This document shows positions 1 to 8,429 of a stretch of DNA of 15,886 nucleotides, piece by piece. The DNA is from Actinobacteria bacterium UBA5976 (GTDB lineage: Bacteria > Actinomycetota > Actinomycetes > S36-B12 > UBA5976): positions 26,808 to 42,693 of the forward strand of contig DJBM01000140.1 in assembly GCA_002430405.1 (NCBI GenBank), given 5' to 3'. Within the stretch, counting starts at the first letter, position 1, and every line of letters starts with the position of its first letter. The position numbers and the translations under genes are program-made. The notes under the pieces were generated by a model. That model saw only the letters and a program-made list of their open reading frames with translations, did not search any database and had not been told where the DNA came from.

Positions 1-2
1 CG

Positions 3-146
3 GCCATTGGCGTGCCGTGTGTGTCACTAGGAGTGGACTCATTTGGTCAATCTGGAACCATCAAAGATTTGTACAACATAAATGATTTGTCATCGGGCGC
101 AATAGTAAATGCTGCTCTTGCGTCATTGGCGCTAGATAATCGATGA
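3..146 (+). CDS. aceE: C-terminal end of probable pyruvate dehydrogenase E1 (AceE-like), 5' truncated
   Basis: Only the last 47 codons lie in the window; the gene enters from the left edge and ends at a TGA at 144-146. The peptide reads A-I-G-V-P-C-V-S-L-G-V-D-S-F-G-Q-S-G-T-I... and ends ...A-A-L-A-S-L-A-L-D-N-R. The pattern VSLG.D.FG.S.T followed by a short helix and a final alanine-rich helix resembles the C-terminus of homodimeric pyruvate dehydrogenase E1 and related transketolase-fold enzymes. That family decarboxylates pyruvate with thiamine diphosphate and passes the acetyl group to E2. The stop overlaps the start of the downstream transporter (ATGA), so the two are probably co-transcribed. 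The assignment rests on a short tail recalled from family knowledge; another transketolase-like enzyme is possible. Confidence 0.55.
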   Translation, partial: AIGVPCVSLGVDSFGQSGTIKDLYNINDLSSGAIVNAALASLALDNR

Positions 147-1054
147 CAATAACTGAGCCAAAAGTAGTCAATTCCCACACTGCGCTGTTTTTAACAGTCT
201 CAGTTCTCTTTGGTGGCAATTACATGTGGGCACATTTTGCCTTACAGTCGTTTTCAGCTCTTGAAGTGGCCTGGGGCCGAACCGTACTGGCGGCAGCAAC
301 TCTGGCTGTAGTAGTTCTGGTAACTAAGGATCATTACCCGCGCGGTAAAGAAATTTGGATCAAGTTAAACGTTGCAGCATTGCTATTTAACACAGTCTCC
401 TTTGTTGGCATGGCAACTGCGGTAAGTCGAATCACTACTGTTCAAGTGAGTATCTGGAATGCACTAGTGCCGCTAGTGACCCTTGGTTTTGTGCTGGTAT
501 TTATTCCAGAAGAAAACCCAACTTGGCGCCGAATAACGGGTTTGAGCATGGGTTTCTTAGGGGCCATATTCATTGCTCACCCTTGGTCAGGCCTTGGTGA
601 TTTTGACGCATTCGGTACTGGAGCAATCATGATCGGAACTTCGAGCTATGCAGCAGGACTTGTGTATGCCCGACGAAACTTTGCCAATGTGACAGATACA
701 CCAACATCAATTGCCGCTGGACAAATGCTTTGTGCGTCTATTCATTTCACTTTAATATTGCCTTGGTTTGTAACCATTACAACTGATGCCTCAACGATTT
801 CCATCGTCTCAATGTTGATTCTCGGGATTGTTGGTACTGGAATCACCTACATCATGATTCAAACTTTGATTAAGCAATCCGGCGCAGGTGTTGCCAGTGA
901 CACTACTTATGTGATTTTGTTTGTGGCTATTGCGCTGGGCATAGTTGTGCTGGGTGAGGAATTGAACGTCTGGCAGGTTATTGGTTCAGGCTTGATTCTG
1001 ATCGGGCTTGTGATTATTAATCGCAAAGAAAAAACCTCCGTAATCACGCCTTAG
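143..1054 (+). CDS. EamA/DMT-family membrane transporter
   Basis: A 303-residue, very hydrophobic protein with about ten predicted membrane helices and no signal peptide, the usual size and layout of drug/metabolite transporters made of two EamA repeats. Repeat 1 covers roughly residues 10-145 (an early FGGNYMWAHFAL segment and an A.EV.W.R stretch, similar to the family's 'R' helix start). Repeat 2 covers roughly residues 155-295 and ends in the typical GEE.....IGS.LI..G...... motif (around 270-292). Family members export amino acids, metabolites or drugs; the substrate cannot be told from sequence. The ATG overlaps the stop of the upstream gene by four bases, indicating translational coupling, and the last codons lie inside the terminator hairpin. 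It is convergent with the methylamine cluster and need not be related to it. Confidence 0.85.
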   Translation: MTITEPKVVNSHTALFLTVSVLFGGNYMWAHFALQSFSALEVAWGRTVLAAATLAVVVLVTKDHYPRGKEIWIKLNVAALLFNTVSFVGMATAVSRITTVQVSIWNALVPLVTLGFVLVFIPEENPTWRRITGLSMGFLGAIFIAHPWSGLGDFDAFGTGAIMIGTSSYAAGLVYARRNFANVTDTPTSIAAGQMLCASIHFTLILPWFVTITTDASTISIVSMLILGIVGTGITYIMIQTLIKQSGAGVASDTTYVILFVAIALGIVVLGEELNVWQVIGSGLILIGLVIINRKEKTSVITP

Positions 1055-1072
1055 TGACTACGGAGGTTTTTT
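1029..1072. terminator. Bidirectional intrinsic terminator between the EamA gene and betA
   Basis: Positions 1029-1042 (AAAAAACCTCCGTA) are perfectly complementary to 1059-1072 (TACGGAGGTTTTTT). Four further pairs lie inside (1044-1047 with 1054-1057) around a six-base loop. The A-tract on one side and T-tract on the other make a G/C-rich stem followed by a U run on either strand, so it can end both the plus-strand transcript and the long minus-strand operon. It overlaps the last codons of the EamA gene and sits 8 bases from the betA stop. Confidence 0.93.
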
Positions 1073-1080
1073 CGTTAGCT

Positions 1081-2727
1081 TTAGTTCTTAAACCAATCAA
1101 CATATTCTGGCGCTAGTGGCGTTTTTCCCTGAATCAAATCTGCTGCGCGTTCGGCAACCATCATGGTTGGGGCATACAGATTTGCATTTGTTACGTATGG
1201 AAATACTGATGCATCAACGACATATAAACCTTCAACACCATGCACCTTCATAGTGTTTGGATCTACAACGCTCATTTCATCGGTACCCATTTTCGCGGTG
1301 CATGATGGGTGGTAGGCAGTCTCGGCATCTTTAGCTACCCATTCCAGAATTTCCTCTGGTGTTTGCACGCTTGGGCCAGGGGAGAGTTCGCCGTCACTGT
1401 ATTTATCAAATGCCGACTGAGCCAAGATGTTTCGGGTAACTTGAATGGCTTCTACCCATTCGCGACGGTCCTGCTCGGTTGAAAGGTAATTAAACAAAAT
1501 CGAAGGCTTAGCCATCGGATCAGCACTTTTTATTTCAATTCGTCCCCGAGCATCCGAGTACATTGGCCCAACATGAACTTGGTAACCATGACCTTGCTCA
1601 ATTCCAGTTCCGTCATAACGCACTGCAATTGGCAAGAAGTGATACATCAAGTTTGGGTACTTTACTGAATCGTTTGAACGAGCAAACCCACCACCCTCAA
1701 AGTGATTTGTAGCCCCCGGCCCCTTACGCGCGAATAACCAGGCAGCACCAATGAATGGGCGCTTCCAGATCTTAAGATTTGGGTTCATGGTGATGGGCAG
1801 CTTGCAGGCGTGCTGGATGTAAACCTCGAGGTGATCCTGCAGATTCTGACCAACACCAGGCAGATCCTTAACAACTGGAATACCAAACTTCTTTAGTAAC
1901 TCTGCAGGTCCAATGCCAGAAAGTTGGAGCACCTGCGGGGTATTAATCGCGCCACCACAAAGTACAACTTGCTTCGCGCGTATCTCGACAATCCTTTTTC
2001 CGTGCTGCGCTATAACACCAACAGCCTTGTCGCCTTCAAAAATTACCCGATGCACTTGATGACGAGTCTGAATTGTTAGATTCTTACGACTCATTACTGG
2101 ATGTAGGTATGCGGTTGAAGAAGACCAACGTCGGCCATTCTTAACATTCTTATCAAATGGACCAAAGCCTTCTTGGCTGTAACCATTAACATCAGCAGTG
2201 CGCTTGAATCCAGCAGCTTCGGCAGCGTCAAAGAAGGCTTTGAAAAGCGGATTCTTTGCTGGTCCTTTTTCTAAGTAAAGCGGACCGTCATGGCCACGAT
2301 AAACCGTGTCATTTGGAACGCCAGTGGCATTCTCCATTTTCTTGAAGTAAGGCAAGCAGTGAGCGAAGTCCCAGCTTTCCATGCCTTTGTCAGCTGCCCA
2401 GCGTTCATAATCCAGTGGGTTGCCGCGCTGGAAAATCATGCCGTTGATTGAACCAGATCCACCAAGAATTTTGCCGCGCCCTTGGTAAACCTTTCGGCCG
2501 TTCATGTAAGGCTCTGGATCTGTTTCATACAACCAGTCATAGAACTTATTACCAATCGGAAAGGTTAAGGCAGCTGGCATTTGAATGTAAAGATCCCACC
2601 AAGAGTCTTTGCGCCCGGCTTCTAGTACTAGTACTTCGTTATCTGGGTTTTCAGAAAGTCGATTACCTAATACAGATCCAGCGGATCCGCCGCCGACTAT
2701 CAAGTAGTCATATTCTTTGATAGTCAT
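1081..2727 (-). CDS. betA: Choline dehydrogenase-like GMC oxidoreductase
   Basis: A 548-residue FAD-dependent GMC-family oxidoreductase, close to the usual BetA length (about 550). The dinucleotide-binding motif VGGGSAGSV is at residues 11-19. GMC signature 1 ([15 protein letters not shown]) starts near 83 and signature 2 ([16 protein letters not shown]) is at 258-273. The catalytic pair is His473 in [11 protein letters not shown] and Asn516 in [10 protein letters not shown]. The early stretch MPAAL.FP......W.YET.PEP matches choline dehydrogenases more than other GMC alcohol dehydrogenases. BetA oxidises choline to betaine aldehyde, and often on to glycine betaine, passing electrons to the respiratory chain. 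It is the last gene of the minus-strand operon: its ATG overlaps the folD stop by one base (TAATG), and the terminator at 1029-1072 follows. Its place behind dimethylglycine and sarcosine oxidases supports a choline-type substrate. Another alcohol substrate cannot be excluded. Confidence 0.82.
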   Translation of the reverse strand: MTIKEYDYLIVGGGSAGSVLGNRLSENPDNEVLVLEAGRKDSWWDLYIQMPAALTFPIGNKFYDWLYETDPEPYMNGRKVYQGRGKILGGSGSINGMIFQRGNPLDYERWAADKGMESWDFAHCLPYFKKMENATGVPNDTVYRGHDGPLYLEKGPAKNPLFKAFFDAAEAAGFKRTADVNGYSQEGFGPFDKNVKNGRRWSSSTAYLHPVMSRKNLTIQTRHQVHRVIFEGDKAVGVIAQHGKRIVEIRAKQVVLCGGAINTPQVLQLSGIGPAELLKKFGIPVVKDLPGVGQNLQDHLEVYIQHACKLPITMNPNLKIWKRPFIGAAWLFARKGPGATNHFEGGGFARSNDSVKYPNLMYHFLPIAVRYDGTGIEQGHGYQVHVGPMYSDARGRIEIKSADPMAKPSILFNYLSTEQDRREWVEAIQVTRNILAQSAFDKYSDGELSPGPSVQTPEEILEWVAKDAETAYHPSCTAKMGTDEMSVVDPNTMKVHGVEGLYVVDASVFPYVTNANLYAPTMMVAERAADLIQGKTPLAPEYVDWFKN

Positions 2728-3575
2728 TAGAGATTTCCTTCTGCGGTATCGACGACGTTAGCAAGCAACATGGCACGGGTCATTGGGCCAGTTCCACCTG
2801 GCATCGGCGCAATCCATCCGGCCACTTCTGCGCAGGCGGGATCTAAGTCACCAAGCAAGCCAGCATCAGTTCGAGTGATACCAACATCGAGCAGAGCTGC
2901 ACCCGGCTTGATCATGTCGGGCTTAATAAAATGGGGGACACCTGCGGCCGCAACCACAATGTCAGCACGCTTAATGTGCGCTGCCATGTCTTTAGTTCCA
3001 GTGTGGCAAAGTGTGACAGTTGCATTCTCACTGCGCCGCGTTAGTAGTAGTCCTAGTGGGCGACCTACAGTAACGCCGCGACCTACGATACAAACTTCAG
3101 CGCCATCAATGTTTACGCCATATGCGCGAAGTAATTCAACAATTCCACGAGGCGTGCATGGCAGGGGGGCAGGCTCGCCAAGTACTAAGCGACCTAAGTT
3201 CGTTGGATGAAGTCCATCAGCATCTTTGCGCGGGTCAATCGCTTCCAGAGCGGCATTTGAATCCAAGCCCTTTGGTAAGGGCAGTTGCACAATGTATCCA
3301 GTGCAGGCTGGGTCAACGTTAAGGCGAGCAATTGCATCCATCACGTCTTGCTGAGTGGCAGATGCTGGAAGGTCTTCCCGCACTGAAGTGATGCCTACTT
3401 CGTGGCAATCCTTATGTTTGCCACCTACGTAGGAATGTGAACCTGGATCATTGCCAACCAAGATGGTGCCGAGCCCAGGAAAAATTCCCTTTGCGTTCAA
3501 TGCCGCAACGCGGATTGCTAAGTTTGCCTTTACTGCAGCCGCAGTAGCTTTACCATCGAGAATTACTGCAGTCAC
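2727..3575 (-). CDS. folD: Bifunctional methylenetetrahydrofolate dehydrogenase / methenyltetrahydrofolate cyclohydrolase FolD
   Basis: A 282-residue cytosolic FolD of standard length. It converts 5,10-methylene-THF with NADP+ to methenyl-THF and then to 10-formyl-THF. Diagnostic motifs: SYVGGKHK with Tyr49 and Lys53 (the catalytic Tyr/Lys pair), QLPLP starting at Gln97, KDADG.HP with Asp120, the CTPRG start of the NADP domain near 140, the nucleotide loop GRGVTVGRP near 165-173, and PGGTGPMT near the C-terminus. The start is a GTG at 3575-3573; [10 protein letters not shown] matches the family's N-terminus and no better start lies upstream. It sits 36 bases behind soxG and overlaps betA by one base. 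In this operon it most plausibly handles the methylene-THF made by dimethylglycine and sarcosine oxidation, feeding formyl-THF synthesis and NADPH. Whether a second housekeeping folD exists cannot be seen. Confidence 0.95.
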   Translation of the reverse strand: MTAVILDGKATAAAVKANLAIRVAALNAKGIFPGLGTILVGNDPGSHSYVGGKHKDCHEVGITSVREDLPASATQQDVMDAIARLNVDPACTGYIVQLPLPKGLDSNAALEAIDPRKDADGLHPTNLGRLVLGEPAPLPCTPRGIVELLRAYGVNIDGAEVCIVGRGVTVGRPLGLLLTRRSENATVTLCHTGTKDMAAHIKRADIVVAAAGVPHFIKPDMIKPGAALLDVGITRTDAGLLGDLDPACAEVAGWIAPMPGGTGPMTRAMLLANVVDTAEGNL

Positions 3576-3611
3576 AGTGCCTACTTTTAGGTTAGAGAGT
3601 GTTAATTAATT

Positions 3612-4208
3612 TTACAGGTACTCGACTGCCGCATCAGTCAAAGCAGTCCAAAGATGCTTTGCAAACGATGCCCTTGGGAAAAGTAAGTAACAGTTTTCGC
3701 AACAGTGCCACATTATGAGTGGAGCCTTAGCAAGAACGCCCTGACTGCAAGCATCAATAGGAAAATGTTCATCCCGAAGGTCTTGCTCCCAGTAGTGCGC
3801 GAGCACATCTTTAGCACTTGGACCGTAAATTTCGATCTTGGTGCGCTGTGAACTTACATCTACCAATGAGATGTGATGAGATTCCTTGACCGGCTTCAAG
3901 AGTGCCGCAATGTCAGCAGTGCCGGTCAAGTACCACCAATCTGGTCCAAGACAAAGTGCGCTCACGCCACCGGCCGCTGGCAGTTCATCGCCAACAATGC
4001 AGGATGCGTTATTGCGAACAACAGTTCCAACGTTCGGGATCAAGGTAAGACCCAGAGCCTGGTTGACCGCTGCGAAACCAGTAGATTCTGGATCTACGCG
4101 TAGGTCGAAGCCAGGAGTAAACGGAACCTCTTGAATCAAAATGGCCTTATTGGCGTCACCGTACTTCGCGCCACCAAGTGGGCTCTTTGCAAACTCGAGA
4201 TTAACCAT
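3612..4208 (-). CDS. soxG: Sarcosine oxidase gamma subunit
   Basis: A 198-residue protein starting MVNLEFAKSPLGG, the fourth subunit of heterotetrameric sarcosine oxidase. Gamma subunits have a GcvT/YgfZ-like fold and a structural role. Recognisable family stretches are LGPDWWYL (88-95), VDVSSQRTKIEIYGPSAKDVL (about 117-136) and the C-terminal R-A-S-F-A-K-H-L (179-186). The ATG at 4208-4206 was chosen because it overlaps the soxA end by eight bases and has AAGGAG upstream, at a rather long spacing of 13 bases. A TTG start nine codons earlier (4235) would put that site inside the gene. Unusual here is a Cys cluster, W-H-C-C-E-N-C at residues 167-173. The first-listed neighbour in the reading direction is soxA, and folD follows after 36 bases. 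Confidence 0.87.
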   Translation of the reverse strand: MVNLEFAKSPLGGAKYGDANKAILIQEVPFTPGFDLRVDPESTGFAAVNQALGLTLIPNVGTVVRNNASCIVGDELPAAGGVSALCLGPDWWYLTGTADIAALLKPVKESHHISLVDVSSQRTKIEIYGPSAKDVLAHYWEQDLRDEHFPIDACSQGVLAKAPLIMWHCCENCYLLFPRASFAKHLWTALTDAAVEYL

Positions 4209-6876
4209 CGCGACGTGTGTTCTCCTTGTCAACAAATACAGAATCGGTGATTACGCCCGTTACAACGCGATCTGCCATAGGAATTGCAATCTTCTCGCCC
4301 TTGCGAGCGAGACCATTGGCAACAAGTGCAAGTGCAAATGAACGACCTAATGCAGCAGAGTCGTAGGAGCTTGTGATGTAACCAATGTGCTTTACCGGTG
4401 GTGGGGTGTTGGCATCTGCGCCTGCAACTAAGTAAGCGCCCTCAGGAATTACGTAAGTGCCATCGTCAGCAAGGATTCCAACCAATTGATGGCGTCCTTC
4501 GCGAGCAGTGTCTGCTCGACTAAATGAACGCTTACCAATAAAGTCATCCTTCTTCTTAGACACAATCCAATCCATGTCAAGATCTTGTGGAGTTTGCGTG
4601 CCATCAGTTTCCTGACCAACAATTACGAAGCCTTTTTCGGCGCGAAGGACGTGCATGGTTTCGGTGCCGTATGGCGTGATGTTTAAGTCAGCGCCCTGTG
4701 CCATTACTGATTCCCAAATGTGCAAGCCATGAACTGCCGGGACGTTTATTTCATAGGCGAGTTCACCGGAGAAGGAAATTCTTGCGATTCGCGCAGGTAC
4801 ACCGGCAACATCCGCATGTTTGTTTTCCATGAATGCAAATGATTCATTAGTGACGTCAAGTGCTGGTGCTAGCCGGCTCATCAATTCACGACTCTTTGGA
4901 CCAACGATTGCAACGGTTGAAATCTGTTCAGTTACTGAAGTGCAGTAAACCTCAAGATGTGGCCATTCAGTTTGCAGCCACTCTTCAAGCCAATCCAGAA
5001 CTTTTGCGGCTCCACCTGTGGTCGTCGTCATTAGCCAATGATTTTCACTGATTCGAGTTGTGACTCCGTCATCAAATACCATTCCATCGACACCACACAT
5101 CAAGCCGTAGCGACTCATGCCGACTTTCAAAGTTGAGAACATGTTCGTGTAAATCATGTCGAGGAACTGGCCGGCATCTTTACCCTGGATGTCGATCTTG
5201 CCAAGAGTTGATGCATCCATTACGCCAACGTCTTCACGAACTGCCGCACACTCGCGGAGTACGGCTGCATGCATGTTCTCACCATTTTTTGGGAAGAACC
5301 ATGGGCGTTTCCATTGGCCAACATCTTCCATCGGAGCACCGCTTGCTACGTGCCAGGAATGAATCGGGGTAGTGCGCTCTGGATCCGAAAGCAATCCGCG
5401 GTCGCGTCCAGCAAGGGCAGCAAATGGAATTGAGATGTAGGGCGGACGGAATGTGAGCGAACCAATTTCATTAGGTGCTTTTCCAAGGGCTTGACCAATT
5501 AATCCCATTGTTGTGGTGCCACTGGTTTTACCTTGATCGTGCGCCGTGCCGATTGCGGTGTAACGCTTTACATGTTCGATACTTCGCATTCCTGCATCAA
5601 TTGCGCGCTTGAAATCTCGGTAAGTTGCATCACGTTGATAGTCAACAAATGCCACTAATGCTTGCTCGCTTGATAGCTTTGGTCCGAAGAAGATCGCAGC
5701 GTCATCATCGCCACCAAATTCTCCAGCCAACATTCCAACGGTGCTGGTCAATGCATCAGAACGCTTAACAACAAAAGCGGCCAATTTCGCATCCCATGTT
5801 GGCTTAATGCCAATGAATGTGGCCAAGTGAACAATTGGAGTCCAGCCACCAGAAACGGCAACCAAATCGCTATCAATACAGGCTGCGTCGGAGCCATCTG
5901 GATTACCAATCGATACACACTTAACTGTTCCGGCATCCTTTGCGCATGAGTCAATCGCAGTCTTGCCAGTGATGATCTGGATACCTGCAGATTTTGCCGC
6001 ATCGACTGAAGGACCACTTGGATCTTTTCTAATGTCAACAATGGCATTAACAGTTACGCCTGCATTACTTAACCGCACAGCATCGCGGTAGCCCTGATTG
6101 TCAACAGTTACGACAACGGCAGTCTTGAATGGATTTGCGCCACTTGCAACATATGTTGCTGCAGCGTGGGAAAGCATGATGCCTGGACGATCATTGTTTG
6201 CAAAGACTAAATGACGTTGAAAAGCACCTGTTGCAAGTACGGTGTGCTCGGCGCGAACGTGCCAAGTCCTGATGCGCGACATTTCAGTGTGAACTTTCGC
6301 ATCAAGATGATCGGTACGGCGCTCGGTCGCAACGGAAAAACCTTGATCATACAAACCTTGGACAGTAGTGCGCGGCAAGTAAGTTACATTTTCGCGCGCT
6401 AACACTTCCAAAAGTTCAGTTGGAACACGCTGACCTAGGTAGACCAGATGTCCACCAGCCGTTGGCTTGTCGTCCATAACAATGACGCTTTTGCCCTGAT
6501 CAGAAAACTTCTTTGCCTCCTCGAGACCAGCTGTTCCAGCACCTACAACAAGAACATCTACGTGACGGTTTGCTTTGTCATACCGCGAGTTATCACGAGT
6601 ATCTGGCAAGTCACCAACGCCTTGTGCGCTGCGGGCAACCAACCCTTCAACCAATTCAACTGTTGTTGCTGGCTTCATTGGTTCGCCAGCACCAGAGTCG
6701 ATGTTTACTAAAGCATTTGTTTCTTCAACCCAAAGTCCCATAACACCGCGCGGACGATTCTTGTAAGAGCTATCGGTGAAATGTAATACACCGTTACGCA
6801 GTAGAGCGGAAGCTAGGCTTTCGCCTTTTTCTCCGGAGTACCGCTTGCCATCAAATGTGAAATTTACTGTGCTCAT
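4201..6876 (-). CDS. soxA: Sarcosine oxidase alpha subunit (NAD-binding, folate-binding)
   Basis: An 891-residue alpha subunit of heterotetrameric sarcosine oxidase, which oxidises sarcosine to glycine and, with THF, makes 5,10-methylene-THF plus H2O2. An N-terminal ferredoxin-like domain without cluster cysteines spans residues 1-80 (FTFDGKRYSGEKG, RPRGVMGLWVEE.NALV). The NAD-binding Rossmann motif is VVGAGTAGL at 110-118, and a second dinucleotide-binding region lies around 250-280. The linker includes RSIEHVKRYTAIGTAHDQGKTS (431-452) and RPPY...FAALAGRDRG (477-494). The GcvT-like folate domain begins with HSWHV...EDVGQWKRPW (506-526) and carries GKIDIQG, YTNMFSTLKVG.SRYGLM, SFSGELAYEINVP (701-713) and AEKGFVIVGQETDGT (746-760). 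A GcvT C-terminal barrel ends the protein. The ATG overlaps the soxD stop (ATGA) and the end overlaps soxG. It is shorter than the roughly 960-1000 residues usual for the family. Confidence 0.95.
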   Translation of the reverse strand: MSTVNFTFDGKRYSGEKGESLASALLRNGVLHFTDSSYKNRPRGVMGLWVEETNALVNIDSGAGEPMKPATTVELVEGLVARSAQGVGDLPDTRDNSRYDKANRHVDVLVVGAGTAGLEEAKKFSDQGKSVIVMDDKPTAGGHLVYLGQRVPTELLEVLARENVTYLPRTTVQGLYDQGFSVATERRTDHLDAKVHTEMSRIRTWHVRAEHTVLATGAFQRHLVFANNDRPGIMLSHAAATYVASGANPFKTAVVVTVDNQGYRDAVRLSNAGVTVNAIVDIRKDPSGPSVDAAKSAGIQIITGKTAIDSCAKDAGTVKCVSIGNPDGSDAACIDSDLVAVSGGWTPIVHLATFIGIKPTWDAKLAAFVVKRSDALTSTVGMLAGEFGGDDDAAIFFGPKLSSEQALVAFVDYQRDATYRDFKRAIDAGMRSIEHVKRYTAIGTAHDQGKTSGTTTMGLIGQALGKAPNEIGSLTFRPPYISIPFAALAGRDRGLLSDPERTTPIHSWHVASGAPMEDVGQWKRPWFFPKNGENMHAAVLRECAAVREDVGVMDASTLGKIDIQGKDAGQFLDMIYTNMFSTLKVGMSRYGLMCGVDGMVFDDGVTTRISENHWLMTTTTGGAAKVLDWLEEWLQTEWPHLEVYCTSVTEQISTVAIVGPKSRELMSRLAPALDVTNESFAFMENKHADVAGVPARIARISFSGELAYEINVPAVHGLHIWESVMAQGADLNITPYGTETMHVLRAEKGFVIVGQETDGTQTPQDLDMDWIVSKKKDDFIGKRSFSRADTAREGRHQLVGILADDGTYVIPEGAYLVAGADANTPPPVKHIGYITSSYDSAALGRSFALALVANGLARKGEKIAIPMADRVVTGVITDSVFVDKENTRRDG

Positions 6877-7154
6877 GCGGGACTCTTTGGCTGTTGTGAG
6901 AATGGTTTGTAGGACGGTCCGAATTCGTGATTAATCGTGTTGCGCCAAACGTTGAACCAGCGACGGCACCCAGCGCTATGCACCCAGCGCTCAGCCATCC
7001 AACCCTTTGGATTGGAACGGATGAAAACAAACTTGGCCCACTCTTCGTCGGTCAAGTTGCTTGAATTTTCTGGATAACCAACATGTGCTTCGGAACCGTA
7101 GTGAAACTCAGTTTCATCGCGCGGACCGCAGTAAGGGCAAGGGATATGCAACAT
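6873..7154 (-). CDS. soxD: Sarcosine oxidase delta subunit (zinc-binding)
   Basis: A 93-residue small subunit of heterotetrameric sarcosine oxidase, normal in length. It begins MLHIPCPYCGPRDETEF and carries the four residues that bind the structural zinc in characterised delta subunits: Cys6, Cys9, His59 and Cys63 (in RWVHSAGCRRWF). The central stretch EEW..FVF.R.NP.G is typical of the family. It lies 9 bases downstream of soxB, and its Shine-Dalgarno-like AAGGA is built from the end of the soxB stop codon. Its own TGA overlaps the soxA ATG, so soxD and soxA are probably translationally coupled. The B-D-A-G order is the classical sarcosine oxidase arrangement. Confidence 0.96.
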   Translation of the reverse strand: MLHIPCPYCGPRDETEFHYGSEAHVGYPENSSNLTDEEWAKFVFIRSNPKGWMAERWVHSAGCRRWFNVWRNTINHEFGPSYKPFSQQPKSPA

Positions 7155-7163
7155 TGTTATTCC

Positions 7164-8405
7164 TTAGTGGGCCACGCCGGCAGCGCCGTGCTCATCGATT
7201 AAGTGACCAGAGGTGAAGCGATCAAGGGCATATGGTTTTGCTAATGTGTCGGGTTCGCCACTTGCAATAGTGGCAGCCATTACCCAGCCAGAGCCTGGTG
7301 TGGCCTTGAACCCACCAGTGCCCCAACCGGAATTAATAAATAGATTCTCAACTGGTGTTAGACCAATGATTGGCGATGCATCAGGAGCAATGTCTACGAT
7401 GCCACCCCAAGTGCGAAGCATGTGCGCGCGTTCAAAGATCGGGAAAAGCTCGCAAGCTGCTGCAAGTTGGTGCTCAATCACATGGAAGCCACCGCGTTGG
7501 GCGTATGAGTTGTAAGAGTCAGTTCCGGCGCCCATTACCAATTCGCCCTTATGTGCCTGGCTCACGTAAACGTGAACTGCGCCAGACATGATGACGGTAT
7601 CCAAAACTTGTTCGTTTAGTTCAGAAACAAGTGCCTGAAGTGGGCGGCTTTGCAATGGAACATCGAAGCCAGCCATATCAGCAAGAACTGAGGTGTGACC
7701 AGCAGCGACCATTCCGACTTTGTTCGCAGCGATGTCGCCCTGCGTTGTTTTGATGCCTTGGACTTTGCCATTAACAATGTTGAAGCCAGTAACTTCACAG
7801 TTCTGAATAATGTCAACACCCATGTCAGCAGCCGCCTTGGCGTAACCCCAGGCAACCCAGTCATGCTTTGCGATGCCACCACGAGGTTGGAAAGTAGCGC
7901 CCATAACTGGATAACGAATGTCTTCGCTGATGTTTACGATCGGTGCGATCTCTTTAACTTCTTCGGGAGTTAACCAAACGCTATCGACAGCATTCACATG
8001 ATTTGCATAAAAGTTACGTCGCTTTGAGCGGACATCACTCACGCTATGAGCAAGAGTCATAACACCGCGTTGGCTAAAGAACATTTCGTAGCCAACTTCT
8101 TCTTCCAGGTTTTCCCAAAGCTTTAGCGAGTGATCGTAAATACCTGTCGATTCATCCCAGAGATAGTTAGAACGAATGATTGTGGTGTTACGTCCCATAT
8201 TTCCGCCGGCAAGCCAACCTTTTTCAATTACTGCAACATTGGTAATAGCGTGGTTCTTTGCTAGGTAGTAGGCAGTTGCCAAACCATGGCCACCTGCACC
8301 GATGATGATTACGTCATAGGACTTCTTTGGTTTTTGGTCAGCCACCCAGAGAAAATCTGGGTGATCTGGAAGTTCTACGGTACGTCTACGAGTCGTTGTC
8401 GCCAT
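7164..8405 (-). CDS. soxB: Sarcosine oxidase beta subunit (catalytic flavoprotein)
   Basis: A 413-residue beta subunit carrying the sarcosine dehydrogenation site with FAD and covalent FMN. The FAD-binding motif [17 protein letters not shown] is at 33-49, with the acidic end of the fold at [11 protein letters not shown] (59-69). The stretch [11 protein letters not shown] (72-82) is characteristic of beta subunits. His181 in [15 protein letters not shown] aligns, from memory of the family, with the histidine (near 173) that holds FMN through its 8-alpha position. Lys367 in [14 protein letters not shown] matches the active-site lysine near the flavin. PDASPIIG (341-348) and the glycine-rich C-terminal loop complete the DAO-fold oxidase signature. 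The start is an ATG with AAGG eight bases upstream, 24 bases after the dimethylglycine oxidase stop. It is the first sox gene of the operon and is followed at once by soxD. Confidence 0.96.
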   Translation of the reverse strand: MATTTRRRTVELPDHPDFLWVADQKPKKSYDVIIIGAGGHGLATAYYLAKNHAITNVAVIEKGWLAGGNMGRNTTIIRSNYLWDESTGIYDHSLKLWENLEEEVGYEMFFSQRGVMTLAHSVSDVRSKRRNFYANHVNAVDSVWLTPEEVKEIAPIVNISEDIRYPVMGATFQPRGGIAKHDWVAWGYAKAAADMGVDIIQNCEVTGFNIVNGKVQGIKTTQGDIAANKVGMVAAGHTSVLADMAGFDVPLQSRPLQALVSELNEQVLDTVIMSGAVHVYVSQAHKGELVMGAGTDSYNSYAQRGGFHVIEHQLAAACELFPIFERAHMLRTWGGIVDIAPDASPIIGLTPVENLFINSGWGTGGFKATPGSGWVMAATIASGEPDTLAKPYALDRFTSGHLIDEHGAAGVAH

Positions 8406-8429
8406 AAGAGAAACCTTATCTTTGCTGAA

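Noticed and set aside
3686..3703. Operator-like TGTTGCGAA string inside soxG
   Set aside because: It matches only one half of the GTTGC-N7-GCAAC repeat, lies within coding sequence and has no promoter next to it, so it is most likely chance.
4209..4235. Longer SoxG start (TTG at 4235)
   Set aside because: It places the AAGGAG ribosome site inside the gene. The ATG at 4208 gives the family-typical N-terminus and a short overlap with soxA.
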